Assembly (NCBI GenBank): GCA_934647235.1
Contig: CAKUFG010000002.1
Coordinates: 65,900-129,899, forward strand
Length of the DNA stretch: 64,000 nt
Direction of reading: 5' to 3'
From: an uncultured Clostridia bacterium
GTDB taxonomy: Bacteria; Bacillota; Clostridia; Christensenellales; Aristaeellaceae
Of this stretch, positions 33,601 through 41,801 are shown in pieces. The position numbers and the translations under genes are program-made. Position 1 is the first letter of the stretch. Each line of letters opens with the position of its first letter. The notes beneath the pieces were generated by a model, which ran no database searches, had not been told where the DNA came from, and saw only the letters and a program-made list of their open reading frames with translations.

Positions 33601-35592
33601 TCAGTTTTTCTGTTCCTTTTCCATCTGGTGGGATTCAAAATTATCCTGCTTGTTGAACTCAGCATGGCTGATGATATACTCGCGGCGGGGATCCACCTTA
33701 TCGCCCATCAGGATGGTGATGATTTCATCCTCGCGGGCGGCATCCTCCAGCGTTACGCGCATCAGCTTTCTGTGGGCGGGATCCATGGTGGTCTCCCACA
33801 GCTGCTCGGGGTTCATTTCACCCAGCCCCTTATAGCGCTGGATGGTATAATTCTTTTTGCCGGCGGTCAGGCGGCGCAGCTCCTTATCATCGTAGGCATA
33901 CTCCTGCGAGCCGGGGCGTTTGACCAGATACAGCGGCGGCATGCCGATATACACATGTCCCTGGGCCACCAGCTCACGCATATAGCGATAAAAGAATGTA
34001 AGCAGAATCGCGCGGATATGCGCACCGTCCTGGTCAGCATCGGACAGGATGATGACCTTATGGTACTTAAGCGCGCTGATATCAAAGTCCTCGTCGATGT
34101 TGGTGCCCAGCGCCGTAATGATGGAGCGGAATTCCTCATTGGCCAGCACCTGATCCAAGCGCTTCTTTTCGGCGTTGAGGGGCTTGCCGCGCAGCGGCAG
34201 GATGGCCTGGAAGTGCCGGTCGCGCCCCTGCTTGGCGCTGCCGCCAGCCGAATCGCCCTCTACGATGAACAGTTCGTTTTCAACAGCCTTGCGCCCCGTG
34301 CAGGAGGACAGCTTGCCCACCAGCGGCGCGGCCTCCAGCGAGTTGCGGGCGCGGGCGACGTCGCGCGCCTTGCGGGCGGCCTCGCGCACCTTGGCGGATT
34401 TAACGGCCTTTTCCACAATCTTCTGCGCCAGCTCGCCGTTTTTCAGGTTTTCCAAGAATTCCGCCAACCGCAGGCTGATGATGCTTTCCACAGCGGGCTT
34501 TACTTCGCTATTGCCCAGCTTGCCCTTGGTTTGGCCTTCAAACTGCGGGTTCTTGACCATCACGGTCAGCACGGCGGTCAGTCCCTCGCGGAAGTCCTCG
34601 CCGGCCAGGTTCGCGTCCTTTTCCTTGAGCGCGCCGATCCTGCGCGCATAATCGTTGAACGCCTTGGTCAGCGCGCTGCGGAAGCCCATCTCGTGCGTGC
34701 CGCCCTCGCCGGTGGGAATGTTATTGACATAGCTGAACACGGACTCGGTGTAAGCGTCGGTATACTGCATGGCCACGGCGCAGACCACATCGTCCTTTTT
34801 GCCCTCCAGCAGGATGGGCTCATCATGCAGCGGGGTTTTATCGCGGTTGAGATATTTGACATAATCGGCGATTCCGCCCGCGTAGCAGAACTGCGTCTCG
34901 CGCTGATCCTCCTTGGCGCGTTCATCGATAAAGGTGATCTTGAGGCCCTTGTTCAGGTAGGCCAGCTCACGCAGGCGGCGGGAGACGGTTTCGCTGTTGA
35001 AGCGGTGATCCTCGGTAAAAATCGTATCGTCGGGCAGGAAGCGCACCAGCGTGCCGCGCTTGCGGGTATTGCCCAGCTTCTGCAGCCCTCCCACGGGCTT
35101 GCCCGCGTGCCATTTTTTATCCTTCTCATCCCAGAGAGTCTCAAAGCGCATCTGATAGTGCGTCCAATCGCGGAAGGAATCTACGGTCATCCACTTGCTC
35201 AGCGCGTTTACCACCGACGCGCCCACGCCGTGCAGGCCGCCGGAATAGGCATAGTTTTCATTGCCGAACTTGCCGCCCGCATGCAGGCGGGTATAGATCA
35301 GCTCGATACCCGATACATGCAGCTGCGGATGCTCGTCCACCGGCACGCCGCGGCCGTTATCCCACACGGAGGCGGAGCCATCCTTATGCAGCGTAACGGC
35401 AATCTCTGTCGCATAGCCGGCCAGCGCTTCGTCAATGCCGTTATCCACGATCTCCCACAGCAGATGATGCAGGCCGCGCACGCTGGTGGTGCCGATGTAC
35501 ATGCCCGGACGCATCCGAACGGCGTCCAGCCCCTCCAGCACCTGAATTTTCCCCGCATTATAAGCATCGGGCGACGCATTGATTGGCGGCAT
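33601..35592 (-). CDS. parE: Type IIA DNA topoisomerase subunit B (ParE/GyrB-like)
   Basis: 663 residues. The GHKL ATPase domain has LEGLDAVRMRPGMYIG, EIVDNGIDEALAG (catalytic Glu), DNGRGVPVD and GGLHGVGASVVNAL. The transducer lysine is in the QTKGKLGNSEV segment. The Toprim domain has VEGDSAGGSAKQGRDR and ILSDADQDGAHIR, and the C-terminal IQRYKGLGEMNPEQLWETTMDP completes the family. It is the partner of the A subunit just downstream. GGGAGG precedes the ATG. The promoter is a perfect consensus, adjacent to a short tandem repeat array. Confidence 0.93.
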   Translation of the reverse strand: MPPINASPDAYNAGKIQVLEGLDAVRMRPGMYIGTTSVRGLHHLLWEIVDNGIDEALAGYATEIAVTLHKDGSASVWDNGRGVPVDEHPQLHVSGIELIYTRLHAGGKFGNENYAYSGGLHGVGASVVNALSKWMTVDSFRDWTHYQMRFETLWDEKDKKWHAGKPVGGLQKLGNTRKRGTLVRFLPDDTIFTEDHRFNSETVSRRLRELAYLNKGLKITFIDERAKEDQRETQFCYAGGIADYVKYLNRDKTPLHDEPILLEGKKDDVVCAVAMQYTDAYTESVFSYVNNIPTGEGGTHEMGFRSALTKAFNDYARRIGALKEKDANLAGEDFREGLTAVLTVMVKNPQFEGQTKGKLGNSEVKPAVESIISLRLAEFLENLKNGELAQKIVEKAVKSAKVREAARKARDVARARNSLEAAPLVGKLSSCTGRKAVENELFIVEGDSAGGSAKQGRDRHFQAILPLRGKPLNAEKKRLDQVLANEEFRSIITALGTNIDEDFDISALKYHKVIILSDADQDGAHIRAILLTFFYRYMRELVAQGHVYIGMPPLYLVKRPGSQEYAYDDKELRRLTAGKKNYTIQRYKGLGEMNPEQLWETTMDPAHRKLMRVTLEDAAREDEIITILMGDKVDPRREYIISHAEFNKQDNFESHQMEKEQKN

Positions 35593-35636
35593 ATCGTAAA
35601 CCCTCCCGGTTATTGGTTAAAATTGCATAGCAAATT

Positions 35637-35665
35637 ATTATACCATATAGAGGAGGGAATGTCAA
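35637..35665 (-). promoter_or_regulatory. Consensus promoter of the topoisomerase operon
   Basis: On the minus strand TTGACA (35660-35665), 17 bp, TATAAT (35637-35642): an exact sigma-A consensus. The tandem repeat array begins 10 bp upstream of the -35. Confidence 0.92.
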
Positions 35666-35675
35666 AAGAAGAGGA

Positions 35676-35762
35676 GGGACGGTACTTTCTTGAAGTGGGA
35701 CGGTACTTTCTTGAAGTGGGACGGTACTTTCTTGAAGTGGAGGGACGGTACTTTCTTGAAGT
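35676..35762. repeat. 21-bp tandem repeat, four copies
   Basis: A 21-nt unit beginning GGGACGGTAC and ending CTTGAAGT occurs at 35676-35696, 35697-35717 and 35718-35738 without gaps, then after 3 nt at 35742-35762; all four copies are identical. The period is a multiple of three and each frame stays open through the array. The unit contains a small inverted pair ACTT/AAGT. The sequence GGGACGGTAC resembles REP-like palindromes of Firmicutes, but no transposase is nearby. Confidence 0.95.
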
Positions 35763-35768
35763 GCCGCG

Positions 35769-35802
35769 AAGGCGCGCCGTCATGCCGTAAAGGCGCGCCG
35801 TC
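35769..35802. repeat. GGCGCGCC-containing direct repeat, two copies with the same 21-bp period
   Basis: AAGGCGCGCCGTC occurs at 35769-35781 and 35790-35802, offset by exactly 21 bp, the period of the adjacent array. The second copy lies within the 3' end of the neighbouring acetyltransferase gene and encodes part of its last residues. Confidence 0.85.
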
Positions 35803-36325
35803 TGCAATTATTTTCTCTGCTCAGCAGCTTTTCCATGGGCAGATAAGCGGAATGGGCATTGGGAATTCTTTCACCGGTCAGGGCAAAGCCGTTTTTCAGC
35901 CAGAATGCGCGGCTTTGCGGGTTGCCCTCGTCAATAGCCAGCCGCACTTTGGTCATGCCCTGCGCAGCCAGGGCTTCTAGTGCCTGGGCGATGATTTGCG
36001 TGCCGACGCCCCGCCCCTGGCGGCCGATATCCACCATGAAAAAGCCGATCATCGCCGTGCCGGGGCTGGGATAATCCAAAATCAAATCCATGACGGCAAT
36101 CAGCGCATCGCCCTGGAAAAAGCCCGCATAGTGCTTATCCCGCAGCGTTTTGCCTGGCGGAAGCGCCGCCATGTCCTCCCTGATGCTTGCAAGGGTTGGT
36201 TCCGGCGGATGATAATGATAAAAGATTTCATTGCCGCGCAGCAGCGGCAGCACCCGCTCCGCATCCTCCGGCAGCAGGGCGCGAACCGCATAGCAAGTGG
36301 ATAAATCGCTTATATTCATAGGCAT
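35780..36325 (-). CDS. GNAT-family N-acetyltransferase
   Basis: 181 residues. GNAT core: MIGFFMVDIGRQGRGVGTQIIAQALEALAAQGMTKVRLAIDEGNPQSRAFWLKNGFALTGER has the acetyl-CoA loop QGRGVG and the typical C-terminal helix. The target is unknown. The final residues (about ENNCRRRAFTA) are encoded by the GGCGCGCC repeat next to the tandem array, so the original C-terminus may have been changed by repeat insertion. Two ATGs, six bases apart, could serve as start. It follows the pseudouridine synthase gene by 8 bp. Confidence 0.85.
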   Translation of the reverse strand: MPMNISDLSTCYAVRALLPEDAERVLPLLRGNEIFYHYHPPEPTLASIREDMAALPPGKTLRDKHYAGFFQGDALIAVMDLILDYPSPGTAMIGFFMVDIGRQGRGVGTQIIAQALEALAAQGMTKVRLAIDEGNPQSRAFWLKNGFALTGERIPNAHSAYLPMEKLLSRENNCRRRAFTA

Positions 36326-36333
36326 AAATCCTG

Positions 36334-37209
36334 TTATTCCTTCAGCAGCGCCGCCAGCGCTTCGGGCAGCGGGCTTTCAAAAGTCAGCGTTTCGCCGGTC
36401 ATGGGATGGGTCAGCTGCATCCGCGCGGCATGCAGGGCAAAGCGCCCGGCAAGCTGCGGCAGCGGCTCGCCATACAGATAGTCCCCCGCGATGGGGCAGC
36501 CCAGCGATTGCAGATGCACGCGGATCTGATGCGTGCGCCCCGTCTCCAGCCGAAGGCGAAGCAGTGCGCGGCCATGGGCGGCGCGCTCCAGCACGGTATA
36601 ATGCGTCACGGCGCGCTTGCCGCTCGGATCGATGCAGCGCCGCACGCCCTCCGCATGTCCGATCGGCTGGTCAATCACGCCGCTGTCCGCCTGCGGCGCG
36701 CCCTCGGTCACAGCCAGGTATTCGCGCACATACTGCCCCGTATGCAGCATGCGCTGCATGCGCGCATGCGCCACGGCATTGAGCGCAATGGGCATCAGGC
36801 CGCTTGTGCCCTTATCCAGGCGGCTGACGGGCCGGTAGACAAAATCCGCCGGGCAGCCCAGGCAGGCGTATACCGCGTTTTCCAGCGTGGCGCTGTCCTG
36901 CCGGGCGCTGGCAATGGAGGGCAGCGGCGCGGGCTTATCCACAATCAGGATATCCGCATCCCGGTACGGCACGCGCAGCGGCAGATCATAGGGCGCAAGA
37001 GCCGCACCCTCGTCCCGCAGCTGCACCATGACCGTCTGCCCCGCCGCGACAGTGCGATTCACATGAGCTGGAACGCCGTCCAGCAGGATGCAGTCGGCAA
37101 ACTTCAGGCTGCGCAGCCGGTGCTCCGACAGCCCGAAATGCGCGCGCAGCACATACTCCAGCCTGCGCCCCGCCTCCTGGAGAGGAACGGTATACTCAAG
37201 CGTCCGCAT
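36334..37209 (-). CDS. RluA-family pseudouridine synthase
   Basis: 291 residues, isomerising uridine to pseudouridine in RNA. An S4-like N-terminal region (RRLEYVLRAHFGLSEHRLRSLKFADCILLDGVPA, about 14-48) precedes the catalytic domain, whose motif II is SRLDKGTSGLMPIAL with the catalytic Asp. ETGRTHQIRVHLQSLGCPIAGDYLYG is the conserved motif III. The exact rRNA or tRNA site cannot be assigned. The gene starts inside the 3' end of the second MATE gene (14 bp overlap). Confidence 0.93.
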   Translation of the reverse strand: MRTLEYTVPLQEAGRRLEYVLRAHFGLSEHRLRSLKFADCILLDGVPAHVNRTVAAGQTVMVQLRDEGAALAPYDLPLRVPYRDADILIVDKPAPLPSIASARQDSATLENAVYACLGCPADFVYRPVSRLDKGTSGLMPIALNAVAHARMQRMLHTGQYVREYLAVTEGAPQADSGVIDQPIGHAEGVRRCIDPSGKRAVTHYTVLERAAHGRALLRLRLETGRTHQIRVHLQSLGCPIAGDYLYGEPLPQLAGRFALHAARMQLTHPMTGETLTFESPLPEALAALLKE

Positions 37210-38620
37210 GCTGATGAAGGCGGGTGATGTTCTGAATCCACACGCCCTTGCGCACCAGGATAAAGCCGATCACGCACTTGACGATATTGATAAACTCCAC
37301 CGTCGCGTAGGAAGCGTAGATATCGGCATGCAGCACCCTGACCATCAGATAGGCTGCCGGCACGGATACCACCCAGGTGTACACGCAGTCAAACAGGAAG
37401 GTGATAAACGTTTTGCCGCCCGAGCGCAGCGTAAAATACGATGTATGCGAGAAGGAATGGATGGGCATGGCCAACGCGGCGATCATCAGCAGGTCGGTCG
37501 CCATATCGCGCACATCGCGCGTAATGCCGCGATACGCATGGGGAATGTAGGGCGAGGCCAGGATCAGCAGCAGCGCCATGGCAACGGCCCCGGCCACGCC
37601 GAAGGCCGCCAGCTTCCAGGCCGTGCTGCGCGCGCGGTCGTAATCGTCCGCGCCCAGCGCCTGACCCACCATCACCGATACCGCCGTGCCCATGGACATG
37701 AACACCACGTTGAACAGATTGCTGATGGTGCTGTTGATGCTCAATGCCGATACCACCGTCAGCCCGCACAGGGAGTAGATGGCCGTCAGCGTGCTCATGC
37801 CGATGGACCACAGCGCCTCGTTGAACAGCAGGGGCGAGCCCATCTTAATGACCGCCTTGAACAGCGGCCCCGGCACGCGGAACGTGCTGTACGCGCCCTG
37901 AATAAAGGTATAGCGCTCCTTGCGGCGATGGGTGGTAATGACGGTAATAGCCAGCTCCACATAGCGGCTGAGCACCGTGGCCACGGCCGCGCCAATAACG
38001 CCCAGGCGCGGGAAACCCAGGCGGCCGAAGATCAGCAGATAGTTGAACACCGCGTTGGTGGCTACCGCCGATACGCTGGCGATCATCGGCAGGCGGGTTT
38101 CGCCCATCTCGCGCAGCGTGCCGGCATAGCTGGTGCTGACCGCAAAGGCAGGCAGGCCGATCAGGATGACCATCAGGTATTCATGGCCGAAGCCCAGCAT
38201 CCTTTCCGCCATGGCCGCGTCGCCGTCGCCCCGCAGGAACAGCGAGATCAGCGGGCGGCTGAAACCCAGCAGCACGATAAACGTGACGGCCAGCAGCGCC
38301 GCAGACTGCATGAGCTTGATGCGGAAGGTGTTGCGCAGGCCCTCGATATCGCCCGCTCCATAAAACTGCGCGCCGAAAATGCCCGCGCCCGACAGACCGC
38401 CGAACACGCACAGATTGAACACAAACACCAGCTGATTGGCAATAGCCACGCCTGACATTTCCTCGTTGCCCAGCGCGCCCACCATCAGGTTGTCCAGCAG
38501 GTTTACAAAGTTGGAAATGCCGTTTTGAATAATCACGGGGATGATAATGGCCAGCACGGCCTTATAAAACGCCTTGTCGCCAATCAGGGTTTGCCTTGCG
38601 CGGCGCGCAAAATTCTGCAT
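37196..38620 (-). CDS. MATE-family transporter
   Basis: 474 residues, twelve expected helices in two MatE repeats: FYKAVLAIIIPVIIQNGISNFVNLLDNLMVGALG at the start, and FKAVIKMGSPLLFNEALWSIGMSTLTAIYSLCG opening the second half. It belongs to a different branch from the MATE gene at 27635. The export substrate is unknown. AAAGGAAG precedes the ATG. It is 45 bp downstream of a small membrane-protein gene and overlaps the pseudouridine synthase gene, so four genes from 39208 to 35780 could share a transcript. Confidence 0.92.
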   Translation of the reverse strand: MQNFARRARQTLIGDKAFYKAVLAIIIPVIIQNGISNFVNLLDNLMVGALGNEEMSGVAIANQLVFVFNLCVFGGLSGAGIFGAQFYGAGDIEGLRNTFRIKLMQSAALLAVTFIVLLGFSRPLISLFLRGDGDAAMAERMLGFGHEYLMVILIGLPAFAVSTSYAGTLREMGETRLPMIASVSAVATNAVFNYLLIFGRLGFPRLGVIGAAVATVLSRYVELAITVITTHRRKERYTFIQGAYSTFRVPGPLFKAVIKMGSPLLFNEALWSIGMSTLTAIYSLCGLTVVSALSINSTISNLFNVVFMSMGTAVSVMVGQALGADDYDRARSTAWKLAAFGVAGAVAMALLLILASPYIPHAYRGITRDVRDMATDLLMIAALAMPIHSFSHTSYFTLRSGGKTFITFLFDCVYTWVVSVPAAYLMVRVLHADIYASYATVEFINIVKCVIGFILVRKGVWIQNITRLHQHADA

Positions 38621-38665
38621 GGGAAATCTTCCTTTCCGTATATCCGTTCATCTGCTGCGTATTCT

Positions 38666-39208
38666 TCAGGAGGCCCTGCGATAGCGCCGCTTCACGCGCT
38701 GGCGCTCCTCCGGCATGTCGGCCTGCCTGGGCAGGGGGCGCGGCCCACGCTCAGGCGGCAACGGGCGCTGGTCGTGCGGGCGGCGCTGCCGCTCCGGCTC
38801 CCGCATCGCCACGCGCGCGACGCTCAGCGCGCACAGCACAATCATGGGCAGGATGCGCACCGCGCGCACCCATTTTCCCGCCAGCGTCAGGGGCAGGATA
38901 AAGCCCAGGGCGGCCAGCACCGCGCTGGGAGCGATCAGCAGCGCGCAGCCGCGCCGCGTGCGCCGCGCCCACAGGGCCCATACGCCCAGCGCCGCGCTGC
39001 AAAGCAGATAAAGCGGAATTTCAAAAATGCTCATATCCACATAGGCCGCCGCGCGCGCCAGGGGAATCTTCTCCCCCACGGCCATATTCCAAAACATCTT
39101 CAGCGGCTTCCACATCGCATCCACCCGCGTGCAGAACTCATAGGCGGATACCAGCGTCACAATCAGCGCCATCCACAATAAATAGCGGCTCAGCTTTCTT
39201 TGGTTCAT
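38666..39208 (-). CDS. Small uncharacterised membrane protein
   Basis: 180 residues; family not recognised. Four hydrophobic segments are visible: YLLWMALIVTLVSAYEFC, FEIPLYLLCSAALGVWALWA, CALLIAPSAVLAALGFILPLTLA and VRILPMIVLCALSVARVAM. The last 45 residues are hydrophilic and very rich in Arg, Pro and Gln, a probable cytoplasmic tail that might bind nucleic acid or lipid headgroups. The start is MNQRKLS, with AAAGGAG 6 nt upstream. It leads the transcript toward the MATE gene. Confidence 0.7.
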   Translation of the reverse strand: MNQRKLSRYLLWMALIVTLVSAYEFCTRVDAMWKPLKMFWNMAVGEKIPLARAAAYVDMSIFEIPLYLLCSAALGVWALWARRTRRGCALLIAPSAVLAALGFILPLTLAGKWVRAVRILPMIVLCALSVARVAMREPERQRRPHDQRPLPPERGPRPLPRQADMPEERQRVKRRYRRAS

Positions 39209-39300
39209 CGGTTTCTCCTTTCGGCAGAGAATGGCGGCCTGCCCCGCCGTAGTTTTGCAAATAAAAAATATCGTCAAGATGCAATCAAGGGGCTCCCTTT

Positions 39301-39387
39301 CGCCGCCCACCGGGCGGCATTTTTTAATCCGGAGCGGCGACATGCGCGGCGCGAAAAAATGAGCCTTCATTTTTTCGGTGGGCGGTG
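39301..39387. repeat. Structured dispersed repeat, copy B
   Basis: The core 39326-39354 (starts AATCCG, ends CGGCGCGA) is 25/29 identical to 24040-24068. It is followed directly by a stem-loop (arms 39354-39362 and 39367-39375, GCCT loop) matching the 9-4-9 geometry of copy A with unrelated bases. The left flank GCCGCCC-ACC-GGGCGGC forms a hairpin, and CGCCGCCCACCG can instead pair with CGGTGGGCGGTG at 39376-39387, enclosing the element. The rest of the 370-bp gap (39209-39578) holds a third hairpin to about 39401 and the HAD promoter. Confidence 0.55.
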
Positions 39388-39516
39388 GCTTCGCCAACGC
39401 CCAATCCGCCATGATGCCAGTTTACCCAAGCGCCGCCCGCTTGTCAAGCCACGATGCGCGGCAATTGTCTGTTTTGCGCATATTCTTACATCTTTTGACG
39501 GATTCCCGAAAAGGTG

Positions 39517-39545
39517 TTGAAAATGTTACAAAAGTGTGATATGCT
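39517..39545 (+). promoter_or_regulatory. Promoter of the HAD phosphatase gene
   Basis: TTGAAA (39517-39522), 17 bp, TATGCT (39540-39545). Confidence 0.72.
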
Positions 39546-39578
39546 GAATACGGTAACAAAGGATGGAGGGCTTTTGCC

Positions 39579-40178
39579 TTGAACGCACTGCTTGAGAACG
39601 CCCGCAGCGTGGTATTTGACGTAGGCCAGGTGCTGCTGCGGTTTGAACCAGATGAGTTCATTCCCCGCATGCTGCCGCCCGGCGCGGCGCGCGTGCTGAC
39701 CAAAGAGGTCATCTTCACCTGCCCCACCTGGTCGCGCATCGACGAGGGCACCCTTTCCGAGGAGGCCTGCGCCCGCAGAGAATGCGCGGATATCGGCGTG
39801 CCCGAGCTCTGGCCCCAGGCGCTGTATGTAATGCAGCACTATCATGAGTACATGACCGTGCTGCCCGCCGCCCAGCTGCTGCCCCGGCTGCACGCTCAGG
39901 GCAAGCGCCTGTATGTGCTCAGCAATTACGGCCCGGTAGGCTTCGCCCGTGCAGAAGAACGCTTTGCCGATGTGTTCCGCCAGTTCGACGGAATGATCAT
40001 CTCCGGCCGGGAAAAGCTGATCAAGCCCGACCCCGCCATCTATCGGCTGCTGCTGAGCCGTTATGGCCTGAATGCCGCCGAAACCGTGTTCATCGACGAC
40101 CGGGCGGAAAACATCCGCGCCGCGCAAAGCGCAGGCATGCAGGGCATTGTCTATCAGGGCATGGACTCTCTGATGTAA
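39579..40178 (+). CDS. HAD-superfamily hydrolase, subfamily IA
   Basis: 199 residues. Motif I is VVFDVGQVLLRFEPDEF, of the D-x-G-x-V form typical of YihX-like phosphatases; motif II is the YVLSNYG segment; the motif III lysine is in SGREKLIKPDPAIY; motif IV is ETVFIDDRAENIRAA. It likely dephosphorylates a small metabolite such as a sugar phosphate. The start is a TTG with GGAGGG upstream; no ATG in frame is available. It is a single gene with its own promoter. Confidence 0.87.
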   Translation: MNALLENARSVVFDVGQVLLRFEPDEFIPRMLPPGAARVLTKEVIFTCPTWSRIDEGTLSEEACARRECADIGVPELWPQALYVMQHYHEYMTVLPAAQLLPRLHAQGKRLYVLSNYGPVGFARAEERFADVFRQFDGMIISGREKLIKPDPAIYRLLLSRYGLNAAETVFIDDRAENIRAAQSAGMQGIVYQGMDSLM

Positions 40179-40298
40179 AATTTGCGTTTCTTCCACTTTA
40201 TTTCCACTTAAGCGGGAAGAAAACGCGGCCGTTCTCCGTCTGATCTTATGCAACCGGATCATCATTTTGCCGGCCATGGCCGGAAGGAAGGGACCACC

Positions 40299-41717
40299 AT
40301 GAAAAAGCTCCGTATCTGGAAACTGCTGCTGCTGGGTCTGCTGCTGTGCGCGCTGTGCATGGCGCTGAGCGGCTGCATTGTCGATCCGGACAAAAGCACT
40401 ACCCCCACCTCCACGCTCAAGCGCTTTACCCCCATTCCGGACGTGCCCACCGACACGCCCGAGATTATCACCCCCACGCCCGATCCTAACCTGAACCAGC
40501 AAAGCTGGACCACCAATACCCCCGACCCCAACGCCACGCCCTATATCGGCGCGGTCACGCCGGTGCCGGGTACCCTGATCGGCGGCGTAACCGCCACGCC
40601 CACCACCGCCCCCGGCGCTACCACCGGCGCCAGCACGGTGCTCAAGCGCGGCAGCCAGGGCGACGCCGTCAAGAACGTGCAGGAGGCGCTGCGCCGCCTG
40701 GGCTATTTTGAGGGCAAGGCGGACGGCGATTTTGGCGAGTACACCGAAAACGCGGTCAAGCGCTTCCAGGCACAGAACGGCCTGACGGCCGACGGCGTGG
40801 TCGGCTCGGCCACACTGGCCAAGCTGGGCTCCTCCTCTGCCAAAACGGCCCCGCCCAAGGGCACGCCTACGCCCAAGCCCACCAATAAGCCCAGCACCAA
40901 TGTGTACCTCTCCGAGGGCAGCAGCGGCGCAAACGTCACCCAGATGCAGAACCGTCTGATCCAGCTGGGCTACCTGTACGGCAGCGCGTCGGGCAAGGTA
41001 TGCGCCATCACCGAGGCTGCCATCGTGGCCTTCCAGCGCCGCAACGGTCTGGAGGCGGACGGCGTTGCGGGCCCCGGCACGCTGGAAAAGATGTACGCCA
41101 ACTCCGCCAAGAAGGCCAGCTCCGCCGTGGGCATCATCGGCGTTACCCTGAAAAAGGGCGACGAGGGCGCGGCTGTGCGCTTGCTGCAGAATGAGCTGCG
41201 CTCCTACGGCTTCCTCAAGAGCGCGGCGGACGGCTCCTTCGGCGCGGCTACCGAAACGGCGGTCAAGAGCTTCCAGTCCGCCAACGGCCTCACCGCCGAC
41301 GGCAAGGCCGGGCACAGCACGCTGCTCAAGCTGTTTACCGGCAGCGTGAGCACCTCCAACAAGACCGCCACGCCCAGGCCCACCGCTACCCCCAGGGCGA
41401 CGGCCAAGCCTACCGCCACCCCCAAGGTGACGGCCAAGCCCACCGCTACCCCCAATATGTATGTGCGCGTAACCGCCGCCCCCAACGGCGCCTACTTCAC
41501 CCTGGAAAAGGGCATGATGGGCGAGCCGGTAAAGAAGCTCCAGCAGGCGCTCAAGAGCGCCGGCTACTATAGCGGCGACTGCGACGGCTACTACGGCGAC
41601 GCGACGGTCAAGGCCGTAAAGAACTATCAGCGTGCCAAGGGCCTGGTGCAGGACGGCAAGGCCGGCCCCGCCACCCAGCGCTACCTGTACGAGGGCGATT
41701 TCCCCGATCAGGCGTAA
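40299..41717 (+). CDS. Lipoprotein with four peptidoglycan-binding-like domains
   Basis: 472 residues. Lipoprotein signal peptide ends in ALSGC (Cys at about 26). A Thr/Pro-rich linker follows to about residue 125. Four PG_binding_1-type repeats follow, each with the pattern VKxVQxxLxxLGYxxGxxDGxFGxxTxxAVxxFQxxNGLxxDGxxGxxT: about 130-185, 205-265, 280-345 and 400-460. They are separated by TPTPKPTNKP and TATPRPTATPRA linkers. No catalytic domain is present, so the protein probably anchors to the membrane and binds the wall. GGAAGG precedes the ATG. Confidence 0.92.
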   Translation: MKKLRIWKLLLLGLLLCALCMALSGCIVDPDKSTTPTSTLKRFTPIPDVPTDTPEIITPTPDPNLNQQSWTTNTPDPNATPYIGAVTPVPGTLIGGVTATPTTAPGATTGASTVLKRGSQGDAVKNVQEALRRLGYFEGKADGDFGEYTENAVKRFQAQNGLTADGVVGSATLAKLGSSSAKTAPPKGTPTPKPTNKPSTNVYLSEGSSGANVTQMQNRLIQLGYLYGSASGKVCAITEAAIVAFQRRNGLEADGVAGPGTLEKMYANSAKKASSAVGIIGVTLKKGDEGAAVRLLQNELRSYGFLKSAADGSFGAATETAVKSFQSANGLTADGKAGHSTLLKLFTGSVSTSNKTATPRPTATPRATAKPTATPKVTAKPTATPNMYVRVTAAPNGAYFTLEKGMMGEPVKKLQQALKSAGYYSGDCDGYYGDATVKAVKNYQRAKGLVQDGKAGPATQRYLYEGDFPDQA

Positions 41718-41730
41718 TTGCATACTTTCA

Positions 41731-41770
41731 ACACCAGCGATTTAACTTCTATTATCTCGCTGGTGTTTTT
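41731..41770 (+). terminator. Terminator of the lipoprotein gene
   Basis: ACACCAGCGA and TCGCTGGTGT arms (41731-41740, 41757-41766) with a 16-nt loop, then TTTTAG. The long loop makes it weaker than its neighbours. Confidence 0.75.
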
Positions 41771-41801
41771 AGATTCTGCAGCAAAAGGAGATACAGATTA
41801 C

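Noticed and set aside
31097..35592. DNA gyrase (gyrA/gyrB) rather than topoisomerase IV
   Set aside because: Not fully excluded: the A subunit keeps QGRGGKG, close to the GyrA box. Order B then A and the neighbours favour topoisomerase IV; a second pair elsewhere in the genome would settle it.
33559..35790. A 743-codon frame opposite to parE, continuing into the tandem repeat
   Set aside because: Antisense shadow. The final part simply translates the 21-bp repeats (RYFLEVG units), which stay open in every frame because the period is a multiple of three.
35676..35802. CRISPR-like array
   Set aside because: Repeats are head to tail without spacers, only 21 bp long, and no cas gene is in the window.
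39486..41723. A 745-codon frame opposite to the HAD and lipoprotein genes
   Set aside because: Gly/Arg/Leu-rich low-complexity text running across two well-supported genes, a promoter and a terminator; an antisense artefact.
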